Shown here piece after piece: positions 1 to 5,524 of a stretch of 8,417 nt of DNA (position 1 is the stretch's first letter; the number at the start of each line of letters is the position of its first letter). The notes under the pieces are model-generated. The model was not told where the DNA came from, did no database searches, and saw only the letters and a program-made list of their open reading frames with translations. The position numbers and the translations under genes were made by a program. The DNA lies in the NCBI GenBank assembly GCA_964512675.1, contig CAZEJR010000040.1, positions 1 through 8,417 on the forward strand, written 5' to 3'. This DNA is from A07HB70 sp964512675. Lineage in GTDB: Archaea; Halobacteriota; Halobacteria; Halobacteriales; Haloferacaceae.

Positions 1-48
1 TGGGGGGACGCGCTCAGGGCACACCGTGGCGGTGCGGTGCGGAGCCGA

Positions 49-66
49 GGGCGATTCCAATCGCCC
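49..66. repeat. Perfect inverted repeat beside the tRNA fragment
   Basis: GGGCGAT (49-55) pairs with ATCGCCC (60-66) around a 4-nt loop TCCA, and the complementarity continues by one more pair into the loop. It sits 7 nt before the tRNA-derived sequence. It could be mistaken for an anticodon arm, but the loop does not have 7 nt and the 15 nt between it and the T stem do not fit a normal variable loop. It may instead be a recombinase binding site or a terminator of the element to the left. Confidence 0.45.
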
Positions 67-73
67 GACGGCG

Positions 74-106
74 AGCAGGCCGGCGGTTCGAATCCGCCCC
101 AACCCA
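74..106 (+). tRNA. 3' fragment of a tRNA gene (probably tRNA-Val), likely attachment-site remnant
   Basis: Seen: a perfect 5-bp T stem (82-86 with 94-98) around the 7-nt loop TTCGAAT, then the 7-nt acceptor strand CCAACCC (99-105) and discriminator A (106). The matching 5' acceptor strand GGGTTGG, a D arm and a 7-nt anticodon loop are absent from positions 1-73, so this is not a complete tRNA. The acceptor strand and the AGGCC leading into the T stem resemble haloarchaeal tRNA-Val as I remember it, but without an anticodon the identity is not proven. Inference: integration into tRNA 3' ends leaves such a displaced fragment at the far end, so an element would lie to the left of this window. 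Confidence 0.62.
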
Positions 107-151
107 CTCGTTCTCCAGACGGTCGTGAGTGAGACACGGAACAGGCCGGCG

Positions 152-204
152 TTCCCGCCGAGCGAAGCGAGGCGGGAAGCAGCGGACGACCGCAGAGAGT
201 CCGC
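152..204. repeat. Two tandem palindromes with 11-nt loops
   Basis: The first hairpin pairs TTCCCGCC (152-159) with GGCGGGAA (171-178) around GAGCGAAGCGA. Three bases later a second pairs GCGGAC (182-187) with GTCCGC (199-204) around GACCGCAGAGA. Both loops are 11 nt, purine-rich and begin with GA and end with GA. The equal loop length and close spacing suggest a composite extragenic palindromic element (REP-like) rather than chance. They lie 46 nt after the tRNA fragment, where they could also act as transcript-end structures. No T run follows. Confidence 0.5.
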
Positions 205-256
205 CACGACAGATCTCTACGCACTCGACCGACGAGGAGACAGTTCTGCCAGCCGG

Positions 257-525
257 ATGGAACTGCGACGGGCGTCGGCGACCTCGACGACCTCCCGCCG
301 GCTGTCTGCTGGTTGTGCGGTGAGCCCCTCCTCGACATCCTCCCCGCGCCAGACGGCGTGATGGAGCGTCTGCGTCGATCGGCGTGCTACGGGGGAACGC
401 CCGACGACGAACCGTTCTCGCGGATGCCCTCGGCTTCACAGTCTGACGACGGGGCTCTCGAACTGCTCCGTGAACGTGACGAGGCGACGGTGGCGACTGC
501 TCGTCTCCTCCGACGGTCGCGGTAG
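257..525 (+). pseudogene. Degraded small CxxC protein, frameshifted near its start
   Basis: The frame ending at the TAG 523-525 shows a zinc-ribbon-like start (VCWLCGEPLLD at 304-336) preceded by an acidic stretch GDLDDLPPA, with mostly G or C in third codon positions, so it looks coding. No ATG or GTG lies in this frame upstream. An ATG at 257 begins a short peptide MELRR in another frame; loss of one base near 271-273 would join it to the CxxC frame. That would give a protein of about 89 residues with a single CxxC pair. A function is not recognised. The last 56 bases overlap the next gene in a different frame, which suggests the 3' end is also eroded or that the stop was originally earlier. 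Reading as a real gene remnant is inference. Confidence 0.3.
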
Positions 526-787
526 CGGGTCCCATCACCGCCTCTACACGGCAGCCAGACCGCTCCGTCGCCGGACGACGATCAACACGACGCCAGGTCC
601 CGACCAACAGCGCGCGTTCGACCGCGTGAGAGCAGCCGAGAGGACCGGACTCGAACTCCCGTCGGAGGTGACGACACACGCGTGGTTCGACCACCGTTCC
701 GTTCGGTATCACCGTCAGGCCCACCGCGCCGTCGCCACCCCCCGTGGGGTGTCACGGAGAGCGCGTGACGTGTCGAGACACGCGTGA
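470..787 (+). CDS. Small haloarchaeal protein with RRWRLLV motif, function unknown
   Basis: This 105-residue frame starts with GTG at 470 (a second GTG lies at 476). It shows RRWRLLV at residues 6-12, LYTA at 25-28, PDQQRAFDRVRAAE at 44-57 and GLELPSE at 60-66. The same blocks in the same order are found in the protein encoded at 5036-5236 on the other strand, which is good evidence that the frame is or was coding. A later block WFDHRSVRYHRQ (72-83) resembles the C-terminal 'HxYVRYxGxYYR' pattern of small haloarchaeal proteins of unknown function; the shorter copy lacks it. The tail after residue 90 is Arg-rich and unlike a halophilic protein, and linker 29-43 is poorly conserved, so it may be an eroding copy. 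No signal peptide or membrane segment is seen. Confidence 0.5.
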   Translation: MNVTRRRWRLLVSSDGRGSGSHHRLYTAARPLRRRTTINTTPGPDQQRAFDRVRAAERTGLELPSEVTTHAWFDHRSVRYHRQAHRAVATPRGVSRRARDVSRHA

Positions 788-860
788 CGCCGACACGTTC
801 GACGACAGCGAGGAGCGATCGTCCCGGTGAGACGGGGTGACTGCAAGCCCCAGCCGAACG

Positions 861-889
861 ACTCACAGCCAGTCGGGCAACTCACAGCC
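861..889. repeat. Short direct repeat ACTCACAGCC
   Basis: The 10-mer ACTCACAGCC occurs at 861-870 and again at 880-889, 19 nt apart start to start. It could be a pair of protein-binding half sites or a chance duplication; no gene start lies nearby. Confidence 0.3.
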
Positions 890-978
890 CGCGTGCCCGC
901 AGGCGCCCGGGAGTTCCGCTCTGTCGTGCCCCCTGCAGGCAGTCCGTGTCGTCGTTCACAGCAGAGGAACGGTGGTGG

Positions 979-1013
979 CTGTTGAGCAGATCACAGCTGC
1001 TCAGAACAGTTTT
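979..1013 (+). terminator. Palindrome followed by TTTT, possible terminator or operator
   Basis: CTGTTGAGCAG (979-989) pairs with CTGCTC (997-1002) and, after a 2-nt bulge, AACAG (1005-1009), giving 11 base pairs around a 7-nt loop. A run of four T follows (1010-1013). It is the most stable hairpin in the gene-poor stretch. A T run after a hairpin would fit transcript termination on the plus strand, but no intact gene ends here. Alternatives are an operator or the subterminal hairpin of a lost insertion sequence. Confidence 0.35.
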
Positions 1014-1331
1014 GACGCCCCGAACACGCATGTTTGTTACCGGCCCGCACAGCCGAGCGTGCCAACAGTTCCATCGTCGTGCCCCCTCGCGGGCCGGGCC
1101 CCACACTCTCCCGGAGCGACAGCTGCCCCAGCCGTCTCCGCTATCGAAACACACGACCACGGCGCCGGAGGCCTCGGCGGCGAGTGACACGAGCCCGCCG
1201 ATACCGCCCGAGCGTCGGGGCCGTCTGTCACGTGTCTGACGGACGTTCACGTCGCGGCGAGCGAGGCGTCACGAGAGCGGTTCGGGCACAGTGACGACCG
1301 GCACCGCGTCGAACCGGGACGGTGACGGCTG

Positions 1332-1790
1332 ATGCCTCCGCTCACCATCACGCTGCCCGACGAACCGAACGAGTGGCTCGAGGACGAGGTCGACAGTGAC
1401 GACCCGACGGCGCCGAACAGCGAGCGTGCCGCCGCTCGCGCGCATCTCGCGGACGTTCGACGTCTCACCGACGTCGAGGCGTCGGTCGACGACACGGTCG
1501 AGACACCGGCGTCTCGCCGACGCCGACGATAGCCTCGACGAGCTGCTCGCCGCACGCGACCGTGTCGAGGAGTCAGAGGCCGACGTCGACGCCCTCCGCG
1601 CCGAGCGTGAGGACCCCCGGCGGCAGCTCACCGCCGCGAACTGGCGGATCGACGGCGCGAACGAGATCGCCGAGCGCGTCCGCGCACGGCGGAGCGCCGA
1701 GCAGCGCCGCCGCGAGGCCGGGATCGTCACGCGGGTGGAGTGGTGGGTAGTTGCGGAGATCTATGGTGGAAGCCAGAGTACGTCGGGGAC
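1332..1790 (+). pseudogene. Ribbon-helix-helix / coiled-coil protein, frameshifted
   Basis: ATG 1332 begins a ribbon-helix-helix-like N-terminus (ITLPDEPNEWLEDEVDSDD at residues 5-23), followed by ARAHLADVRRLTDVEASVDDTVE. This frame stops at 1530-1532. The continuation lies one frame over: LADADDSLDELLAARDRVEE, then a heptad-rich coiled coil of charged residues to about 1720 (RSAEQRRREAG), ending RVEWWVVAE. An extra base, or loss of two, between about 1500 and 1525 explains the switch. From memory, haloarchaeal homologues have this layout, an N-terminal DNA-binding-like strand and helix pair followed by a coiled coil and a Trp-Trp tail. The normal stop after the WW tail is missing, so the frame runs on to 1887 into the opposite-strand PIN gene. 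Its intact function would be DNA-binding or regulatory (inferred). Confidence 0.6.
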
Positions 1791-2197
1791 TCACTCGACC
1801 CGGTCGACGAACTCGGCGGGAGTGACGATCTCGATGTTCCGGTACGACCCGACGCCGAGCAGGTCGTCGTCACCGGAAACGACGTAGTCCGCGTCCGCAG
1901 CGAGGGCGACCTCGAGGAACTTGTCGTCGTCAGCGTCCCGTACGACGTCGACAGACACCTCCGGTCGAACCACGTCGGACTCGCGCCGGAGAAGAGCCGG
2001 GTACTGCGCCCGGTCGGCCTCGGAGAACGGGAGGTGTTCGTACTCCATGGCACGTTCGAGTTCACCGAGCGTTTGCTCGGACCGACCAACCGCACATCCT
2101 CGTCGAACGTTTCGAACACGACATCGAGCGGTGGACCACCGAACCCCAGCGCAGAGACGAGAACGTTCGTGTCGAGGACTACTCCGATCGTGCCCAT
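1791..2197 (-). pseudogene. PIN-domain toxin (VapC-like), frameshifted
   Basis: ATG at 2197 starts GVVLDTNVLVSALGFGGPP, the first strand of a PIN ribonuclease domain with its catalytic Asp (residue 9) and following TN. The frame is correct to about residue 38 (RLV, 2084-2086), then turns to nonsense, while the rest of the domain lies in another frame: SEQTLGELERAMEYEHLPF with the acidic Glu, then DADDDKFLEVALAADADYV and SGDDDLL with the C-terminal Asp cluster, ending at TGA 1791-1793. One missing base near 2080-2084 restores a protein of 135 residues, the usual PIN toxin length. PIN toxins cleave RNA and are held in check by a co-encoded antitoxin. The start overlaps the end of the upstream antitoxin gene by 19 nt, the normal operon arrangement. 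As written it cannot make an active nuclease. Confidence 0.72.
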
Positions 2198-2434
2198 GCG
2201 ATGGCGTCCTCGACGGTGTCTTCGGTGACGTCCTGCTCCGCGAACTGCTGTCGCGTCCGCTCGGCGAGTACCCGGAGCTCAGTCTCGGTGTCGCCGCTCC
2301 CCTCCTCGGCACCGAGTCGAACCGCGAGCGCCGCGAGCGCCAGCTCTCGTGTTCTCGATCCCACTCGCTCCGGTTTCGGAGTCGACGGCGGTGTACTCGC
2401 CGTCTTCCTCGGTGATCTCGGCTGTGGCGCTCAT
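2179..2434 (-). pseudogene. Antitoxin partner of the PIN toxin, frameshifted
   Basis: ATG at 2434 opens an acidic peptide (SATAEITEEDGEYTAVDSET, residues 2-21) that leaves frame near 2365. The remainder is in the neighbouring frame: RTRELALAALAVRLGAEEG, then a helical acidic tail TEDTVEDAIAWARSE ending at TAG 2179-2181. An extra base near 2365, or loss of two, separates the halves; corrected length is about 84 residues. The EYTAVDSETG...TRELALAALA pattern recalls small haloarchaeal antitoxins with a HicB-like strand followed by a helix, but I cannot assign the family firmly. Role is inferred from position: it immediately precedes and overlaps the PIN gene, so it would neutralise the toxin and likely repress the promoter at about 2466. 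A GTG at 2364 could still make a 61-residue C-terminal piece, possibly retaining toxin binding. Confidence 0.6.
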
Positions 2435-2462
2435 TCTATCGGACGGTAGTGCGTCCCGTGGG

Positions 2463-2469
2463 TGATAAG
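2463..2469 (-). promoter_or_regulatory. TATA-like box of the toxin-antitoxin operon
   Basis: On the minus strand CTTATCA is preceded by an A/T-rich stretch (GAAATCA) in otherwise GC-rich DNA. Its centre is about 32 nt before the antitoxin ATG at 2434, which would give a leader of only a few bases, typical of haloarchaea. Confidence 0.45.
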
Positions 2470-2504
2470 TGATTTCGCCGACAGCGCCTCGGCCGAGACT
2501 CCGG

Positions 2505-2960
2505 CTATCGACTGAGACGAGCCACGGTCTCGCCGTCTCGCTCGCCCACCTCGACGAGCCAATCGTCGGCGAGGTCGGCCAGCAGCCCACGGAGTCACTC
2601 CCGCCCGTACTCGCCGTCCGGTGCGTAGTCGACGCGGACCTTCGGCCCGAGGTCGTCGAGTGAGAGCTGGTCGTGGTTCGAGAGGGCCCGAACGACCCGT
2701 CCCCGGGACTGCCGGCGGCTCCCCTCGAAACTCGGCTGGTCGGGCACGTCGGGGGCGGTGAAGTCGCCGGTCTCGTACGCGTGACACCACGTTTGCCACG
2801 GACAGCCTTCCTCGTCACACCGCGGGGTCTGTCCACACGCGACTCCACCCAGCTCCATGATCGCGTTGTTCCAGACGCGGGACTCGCCGTCGGGCATCAG
2901 CTCTGACGCGGCCTGCTCGAACGCGCTCTCGTCGTCCTCGACGTCGAAGGCGCGGTGATC
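2505..2960 (-). pseudogene. mutY: A/G-specific adenine glycosylase (MutY), 3' part with in-frame stop
   Basis: From about 2960 the frame reads HRAFDVEDDESAFEQAASEL, then MPDGESRVWNNAIMELGGVA and the iron-sulphur motif with four Cys spaced 5, 4 and 5 residues apart (CGQTPRC, DEEGC, PWQTWC), then HAYETGDFTAPDVPDQPSFE. This is the C-terminal half of a haloarchaeal MutY, which removes adenine paired with 8-oxoguanine. The frame ends at TGA 2595-2597 after EYGRE, but beyond it the same frame continues with LRGLLADLADDWLVEVGERD and a second stop at 2505-2507; a Trp codon TGG has become TGA. The catalytic N-terminal half (helix-hairpin-helix and catalytic Asp) is missing: upstream of 2960 this frame reads unrelated residues. 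Both lesions make this a dead fragment, although a peptide from the ATG at 2897 is possible. Confidence 0.75.
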
Positions 2961-2984
2961 GGAGTGGACGCCGACGACACCGAG

Positions 2985-3562
2985 GCGTGGCGGGTCGGGA
3001 CACTCCCGCCGCTCGGACGATACCAGACTGGGCGGCGGCTGTCGGCTGCTGGATCACTCTCCCGGCGTGGTCCGACAGCCGATCCGGCACCCCCCCGGAG
3101 CACCCGGACAGCGTCGTGTAGCGTGCGCGCAGGGACGTCGGCGCCGACTCGCCCGCGTTCCCGGCTGGGGTCGGCAGCGCCCCCGGTGGCCCCCCGTCGC
3201 GCTCTCGGGGTGGTGCGTGCGACCGAGCCCTCGCCGTGCTCCGGCAGGTCGTCGCGGTAGTCACGCCACGCGGCAGCCGGGGGTGTGGTGTCGTGCCCGT
3301 CGTCCCGGGTCGCACGCCCGTGTATCGGTACGGAGTGCTCGTCTCGTAGACTGCGGTGGGCAGACGGGGGGCTCTCCCCCGGCAGCTCCCGTGGGGATGG
3401 CAGGCAGGAGGGCTATCGCGGAGACCAGCGAGCGCGGCGCCACGCGAGTGCCGACACGGCCGTCACTGCGAGTACGACCGCGAGCGACACGCGCCGTCGG
3501 AGGCACCGCGTGCGGGCAGGGGGCGTGGCGTCGTGGGGAGCGCCCGTGACAGTGGGGGACAT
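2985..3562 (-). pseudogene. Possible membrane-protein remnant with an in-frame TAG; 49-residue N-terminal piece
   Basis: ATG at 3562 starts a 49-residue frame ending at TAG 3413-3415. It holds one convincing membrane helix (VSLAVVLAVTAVSALAW, residues 25-41) preceded by RCLRRR and followed by RRARW. After the TAG the same frame stays open for more than 400 bases with mostly G or C in third positions and halophile-like acidic stretches (GHDTTPPAAAWRDYRDDLPE), then merges with the mutY fragment. This suggests an anchored protein with an outside domain that acquired a stop codon. The product is not recognised; the alternative is a genuine 49-residue membrane peptide. In-frame GTG codons upstream of 3562 leave the start uncertain. 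Evidence is composition only. Confidence 0.3.
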
Positions 3563-3775
3563 CACCGGGGGATCAGCCGGCTGGGGCACCGGCAGTTCCC
3601 ACGACGACCCCCGGACGAAAAGCCGCGCCGGAGGCGTAAACAGGCGCTTGTGCTTGTGGGTCGGTCACACGGGGCGTCGTCCCTCCGTCTCTGGTCTCGA
3701 CCGTGCGCGGGTCGCGCTCCAGCCGGCGTCGAGCGGTCCGAGAGGCGCCGCGGCACGACGACGCGTGGCACCCCG

Positions 3776-3786
3776 GGATTGATATC
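3776..3786 (+). promoter_or_regulatory. TATA-like box before the OB-like membrane gene
   Basis: GGATTGATATC is the most A/T-rich stretch in the region and is centred about 27 nt before the ATG at 3810. That distance fits a leaderless haloarchaeal transcript and supports 3810 rather than the GTG at 3792 as the start. Confidence 0.5.
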
Positions 3787-3809
3787 GCCCCGTGCACGCG
3801 ACCGAAGCG

Positions 3810-4268
3810 ATGGAGTCGGGCCTCGCCCGCCGGCTTGTCGCGGTCGCGGTCCTGCTGGCGCTTGTCGCCGGACTCGCCGTCGACTTCGAGTCCCGAAGTG
3901 ACGCGGACCAGGCATACCCCACGAGCGACGCGCTTCGGGCCGACTACACGGCCCACGTCGGCGAGCAGGTGAACGTCTGGGCGTCAGTTCGGGCCGTCCG
4001 TTCGGACGGGATCGTGGTCTCCTACGGGGTTTGGCTGTTCGTCCCGACACAGACGACGGGACTCCACCGCGGCGACTGGGTACAGGTGTACGGCACGCTC
4101 GCGCCGGACCGCCGGCTCGAGCCCGAGCAGGTGGCGGTCAGCAGCCGAACGAACCGGACGTACATGTTCGTCGTCTCGGCGCTCGCCGCGGCGCTGGCAG
4201 CCGCCGCGCTCGCCTGGCGCTGGCGTCTCGACCGCGAGACGTGGACACTACGCCCTCACGACCCCTGA
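3810..4268 (+). CDS. Membrane-anchored protein with OB-like domain, function unknown
   Basis: The 152-residue product has a membrane helix near residues 9-24 (LVAVAVLLALVAGLAV), a central soluble part of about 90 residues and a second helix near 118-136 (YMFVVSALAAALAAAALAW), followed by a short basic and polar tail. The central part has the alternating pattern of a small beta barrel: GEQVNVWASVRAV, then SDGIVVSYGVWLFVP, then RGDWVQVYGTLAP, which resembles OB-fold domains of membrane-tethered archaeal proteins. The helix layout would place this domain outside the membrane if both ends are inside. ATG 3810 is chosen over GTG 3792 because of the TATA-like box spacing. The next gene begins 1 nt after its stop, so the two are almost certainly co-transcribed. 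Function is not recognised; the OB call is by pattern only. Confidence 0.82.
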   Translation: MESGLARRLVAVAVLLALVAGLAVDFESRSDADQAYPTSDALRADYTAHVGEQVNVWASVRAVRSDGIVVSYGVWLFVPTQTTGLHRGDWVQVYGTLAPDRRLEPEQVAVSSRTNRTYMFVVSALAAALAAAALAWRWRLDRETWTLRPHDP

Positions 4269-4269
4269 C

Positions 4270-4755
4270 GTGGCGGATCTCCTCACACACGTGCTCGTGG
4301 CGGTGTCGGTCACGACGGCTGCGAGCTGGTGGATCGGTGCGCTTCGCCCCCGGCACGTCGCCGTCGCCGCGGCGGGGGCGGTCGTACCAGACGCCGCGAA
4401 GGGCGCTCTGCTGACCGGAGGCCCCGAGGTGGTGGTGTTCGGCGTCGAGGCCTCCTGGTACGCCCTGCAGACTGTCGGAGCGAGCGTAGCGCTCGCCGCC
4501 GCCGGAACGCTCGCGTTCGCGAACGAGGAGCGTCCTGCCGTGTTCGGCGGTGCGTGTCTCGGGATCGGTACACACGTAGCACTCGACCTGCTGGTGATCC
4601 GGACCGACGGCACTGCCCCGCGCTACCTCTACCCGTTCGTACACGACCCCTTGCCGTCGGCGAATCTCCTGCTCAGCTCGGACGTCTGGCCAGCCGCGGT
4701 CGCGCTCCCTGTCGCGGCTGCGACGCTTCTGTACAGCCGACAGCGGAGGGAGTGA
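4270..4755 (+). CDS. DUF457-like membrane-bound metal-dependent hydrolase (first of two)
   Basis: This 161-residue GTG-start gene encodes a hydrophobic protein with about four to five membrane helices. It carries the landmarks of the DUF457/YdjM family of putative metal-dependent membrane hydrolases: LTHVLVA near the N-terminus (His 6), PDAAK after the second helix, GTHVALDLL (His and Asp in a central helix) and a RYLYPF motif near residue 117-122. Helices are clear around 73-90, 93-111 and 138-155. Substrates are not established for these proteins, and the hydrolase label comes from the conserved His and Asp pattern. It follows the OB-like gene by 1 nt, so the two probably work together at the membrane. 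A second member of the same family starts 765 bases downstream. Confidence 0.8.
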   Translation: MADLLTHVLVAVSVTTAASWWIGALRPRHVAVAAAGAVVPDAAKGALLTGGPEVVVFGVEASWYALQTVGASVALAAAGTLAFANEERPAVFGGACLGIGTHVALDLLVIRTDGTAPRYLYPFVHDPLPSANLLLSSDVWPAAVALPVAAATLLYSRQRRE

Positions 4756-5035
4756 GCCGACCCGGGGGGCCACGGGAGGACGACGAGTGCCGCGGCGCTG
4801 TCGACTCCCTGCGACCACGACGAGGGCCCGAGCGCCGCCGCCCCGAGTGACAGACGGCACTGGCCCACGCCGGAGGCTCCCGCCGGATACGCACGTGACC
4901 TCGCCGGCTGGTCCGCGGTCGTCGCAGGCGGCGGCGACCGACGGGCGACATCCGCACGATTCCCCCGGATCTGACCCGCTCGGTCGGGCGGACGCGACAG
5001 CCGGCGGTTCGTCAGGTCTCGACACCGAACCGCAC

Positions 5036-5236
5036 CTACTCCTGTAGCTCCGGCGCGATCTCGAGTCCGCGCCTGTTCGCCGCTCTCGCGCGGTCGAGCA
5101 CACGCTGCTGGCCGGGGCTCAGCTCCGTGTATCTGGCCGCGCCGCCGGGGTCGGGCCGGTCTGTCTGCGCCGTGTAGAGGTGACACGTCTCGTCGTGGCC
5201 GTCGAAAGGGACGAGCAGCCGCCATCGTCTCTGCAT
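5036..5236 (-). CDS. Small RRWRLLV-motif protein, short paralogue
   Basis: This 66-residue gene begins at ATG 5236; an in-frame TGA at 5246-5248 excludes an earlier start. It shares RRWRLLV (3-9), DG (12-13), LYTA (20-23), PGQQRVLDRARAAN (41-54) and GLEIAPE (57-63) with the protein encoded at 470-787 on the other strand. It ends at PELQE and lacks the WFDHRSVRYH block of the longer copy, so it is either a shorter subtype or truncated. A TATA-like GGTATG lies about 29 nt before the ATG on the minus strand, fitting a leaderless transcript. The protein is soluble and unlike any enzyme I recognise. It lies between the two DUF457-like genes and on the opposite strand. Confidence 0.6.
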   Translation of the reverse strand: MQRRWRLLVPFDGHDETCHLYTAQTDRPDPGGAARYTELSPGQQRVLDRARAANRRGLEIAPELQE

Positions 5237-5392
5237 CTGTGTCTCTCACGTCCCGCCACGGCGACATACCCGTGCCGTACACTCAAACAGCCGTATGAGC
5301 GACCGTGTGACGCGACGGCCGACGCCCCCACGTGGTCCCCGTTCGGCTGCCCCCACAGCGTCATACGTGTCCCGCGGTCAGACCACCCACGT

Positions 5393-5524
5393 ATGGCGAC
5401 GAACGAACTCCGGAGTACCTACCGGCTGGTGGCTGTGGCGACCGGCACCGACCGACACCGACGGGTGACGCGCCCGTCCCAGGACCGTCTCTCGTTCCAG
5501 CCCCGGGCCGACAGAGCGCCGTGA
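5393..5524 (+). CDS. Possible 43-residue leader peptide overlapping the next gene
   Basis: ATG 5393 opens a 43-residue frame (MATNELRSTYRLVAVATGTD at the start) whose TGA overlaps the GTG start of the next gene in a GTGA arrangement, as in translational coupling. ATACGT lies about 28 nt upstream and could be its promoter. Against it, the product is basic and Arg-rich, unlike halophilic proteins, and has no recognisable motif, so it may be a chance frame in the leader of the downstream gene. Confidence 0.2.
   Translation: MATNELRSTYRLVAVATGTDRHRRVTRPSQDRLSFQPRADRAP

Larger units (their letters stand above)
788..1331. other. Gene-poor stretch without a supportable gene
   Basis: Several open frames cross this stretch on both strands, but none has halophilic amino-acid composition, a recognisable motif or GC-rich third codon positions. 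The part around 940-1080 is less GC-rich than its surroundings. It contains a short direct repeat (861-889) and a palindrome followed by a T run (979-1013). The end of the stretch, 1245-1325, reads as an open acidic/basic peptide in the same frame as the next gene, separated from it by a TGA at 1323-1325, but nothing in it is recognised. The stretch probably represents decayed DNA. Confidence 0.5.

Noticed and set aside
1..106. A complete intron-containing or class II tRNA using the 49-66 hairpin as anticodon arm
   Set aside because: The loop is not 7 nt, the spacer to the T stem is 15 nt without a good stem, no D arm fits, and the acceptor partner GGGTTGG is absent from the window.
1245..1325. 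RERFGHSD peptide as the end of a tyrosine integrase
   Set aside because: It only loosely resembles the integrase LGHS motif; no catalytic Arg or Tyr context is seen in any frame around it.
3067..3549. 160-residue open frame on the plus strand
   Set aside because: It is Arg- and Pro-rich with no acidic residues to speak of and no motif; the minus-strand frame in the same place has better codon composition.
5001..5011. Second copy of the tRNA fragment core (CCGGCGGTTCG), as a matching attachment site
   Set aside because: Only 11 bases match and the loop and acceptor strand do not follow, so it is probably chance in GC-rich DNA.
4756..5035. A gene in the gap after the first DUF457-like gene
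   Set aside because: Open frames there are Pro-, Arg- and Thr-rich with no motif or plausible start signal.
4138..5103. Long 321-residue open frame on the minus strand
   Set aside because: It is Arg- and Ser-rich and lies antisense to the OB-like and DUF457-like genes, which have clear motifs; it is a shadow frame of GC-rich DNA.
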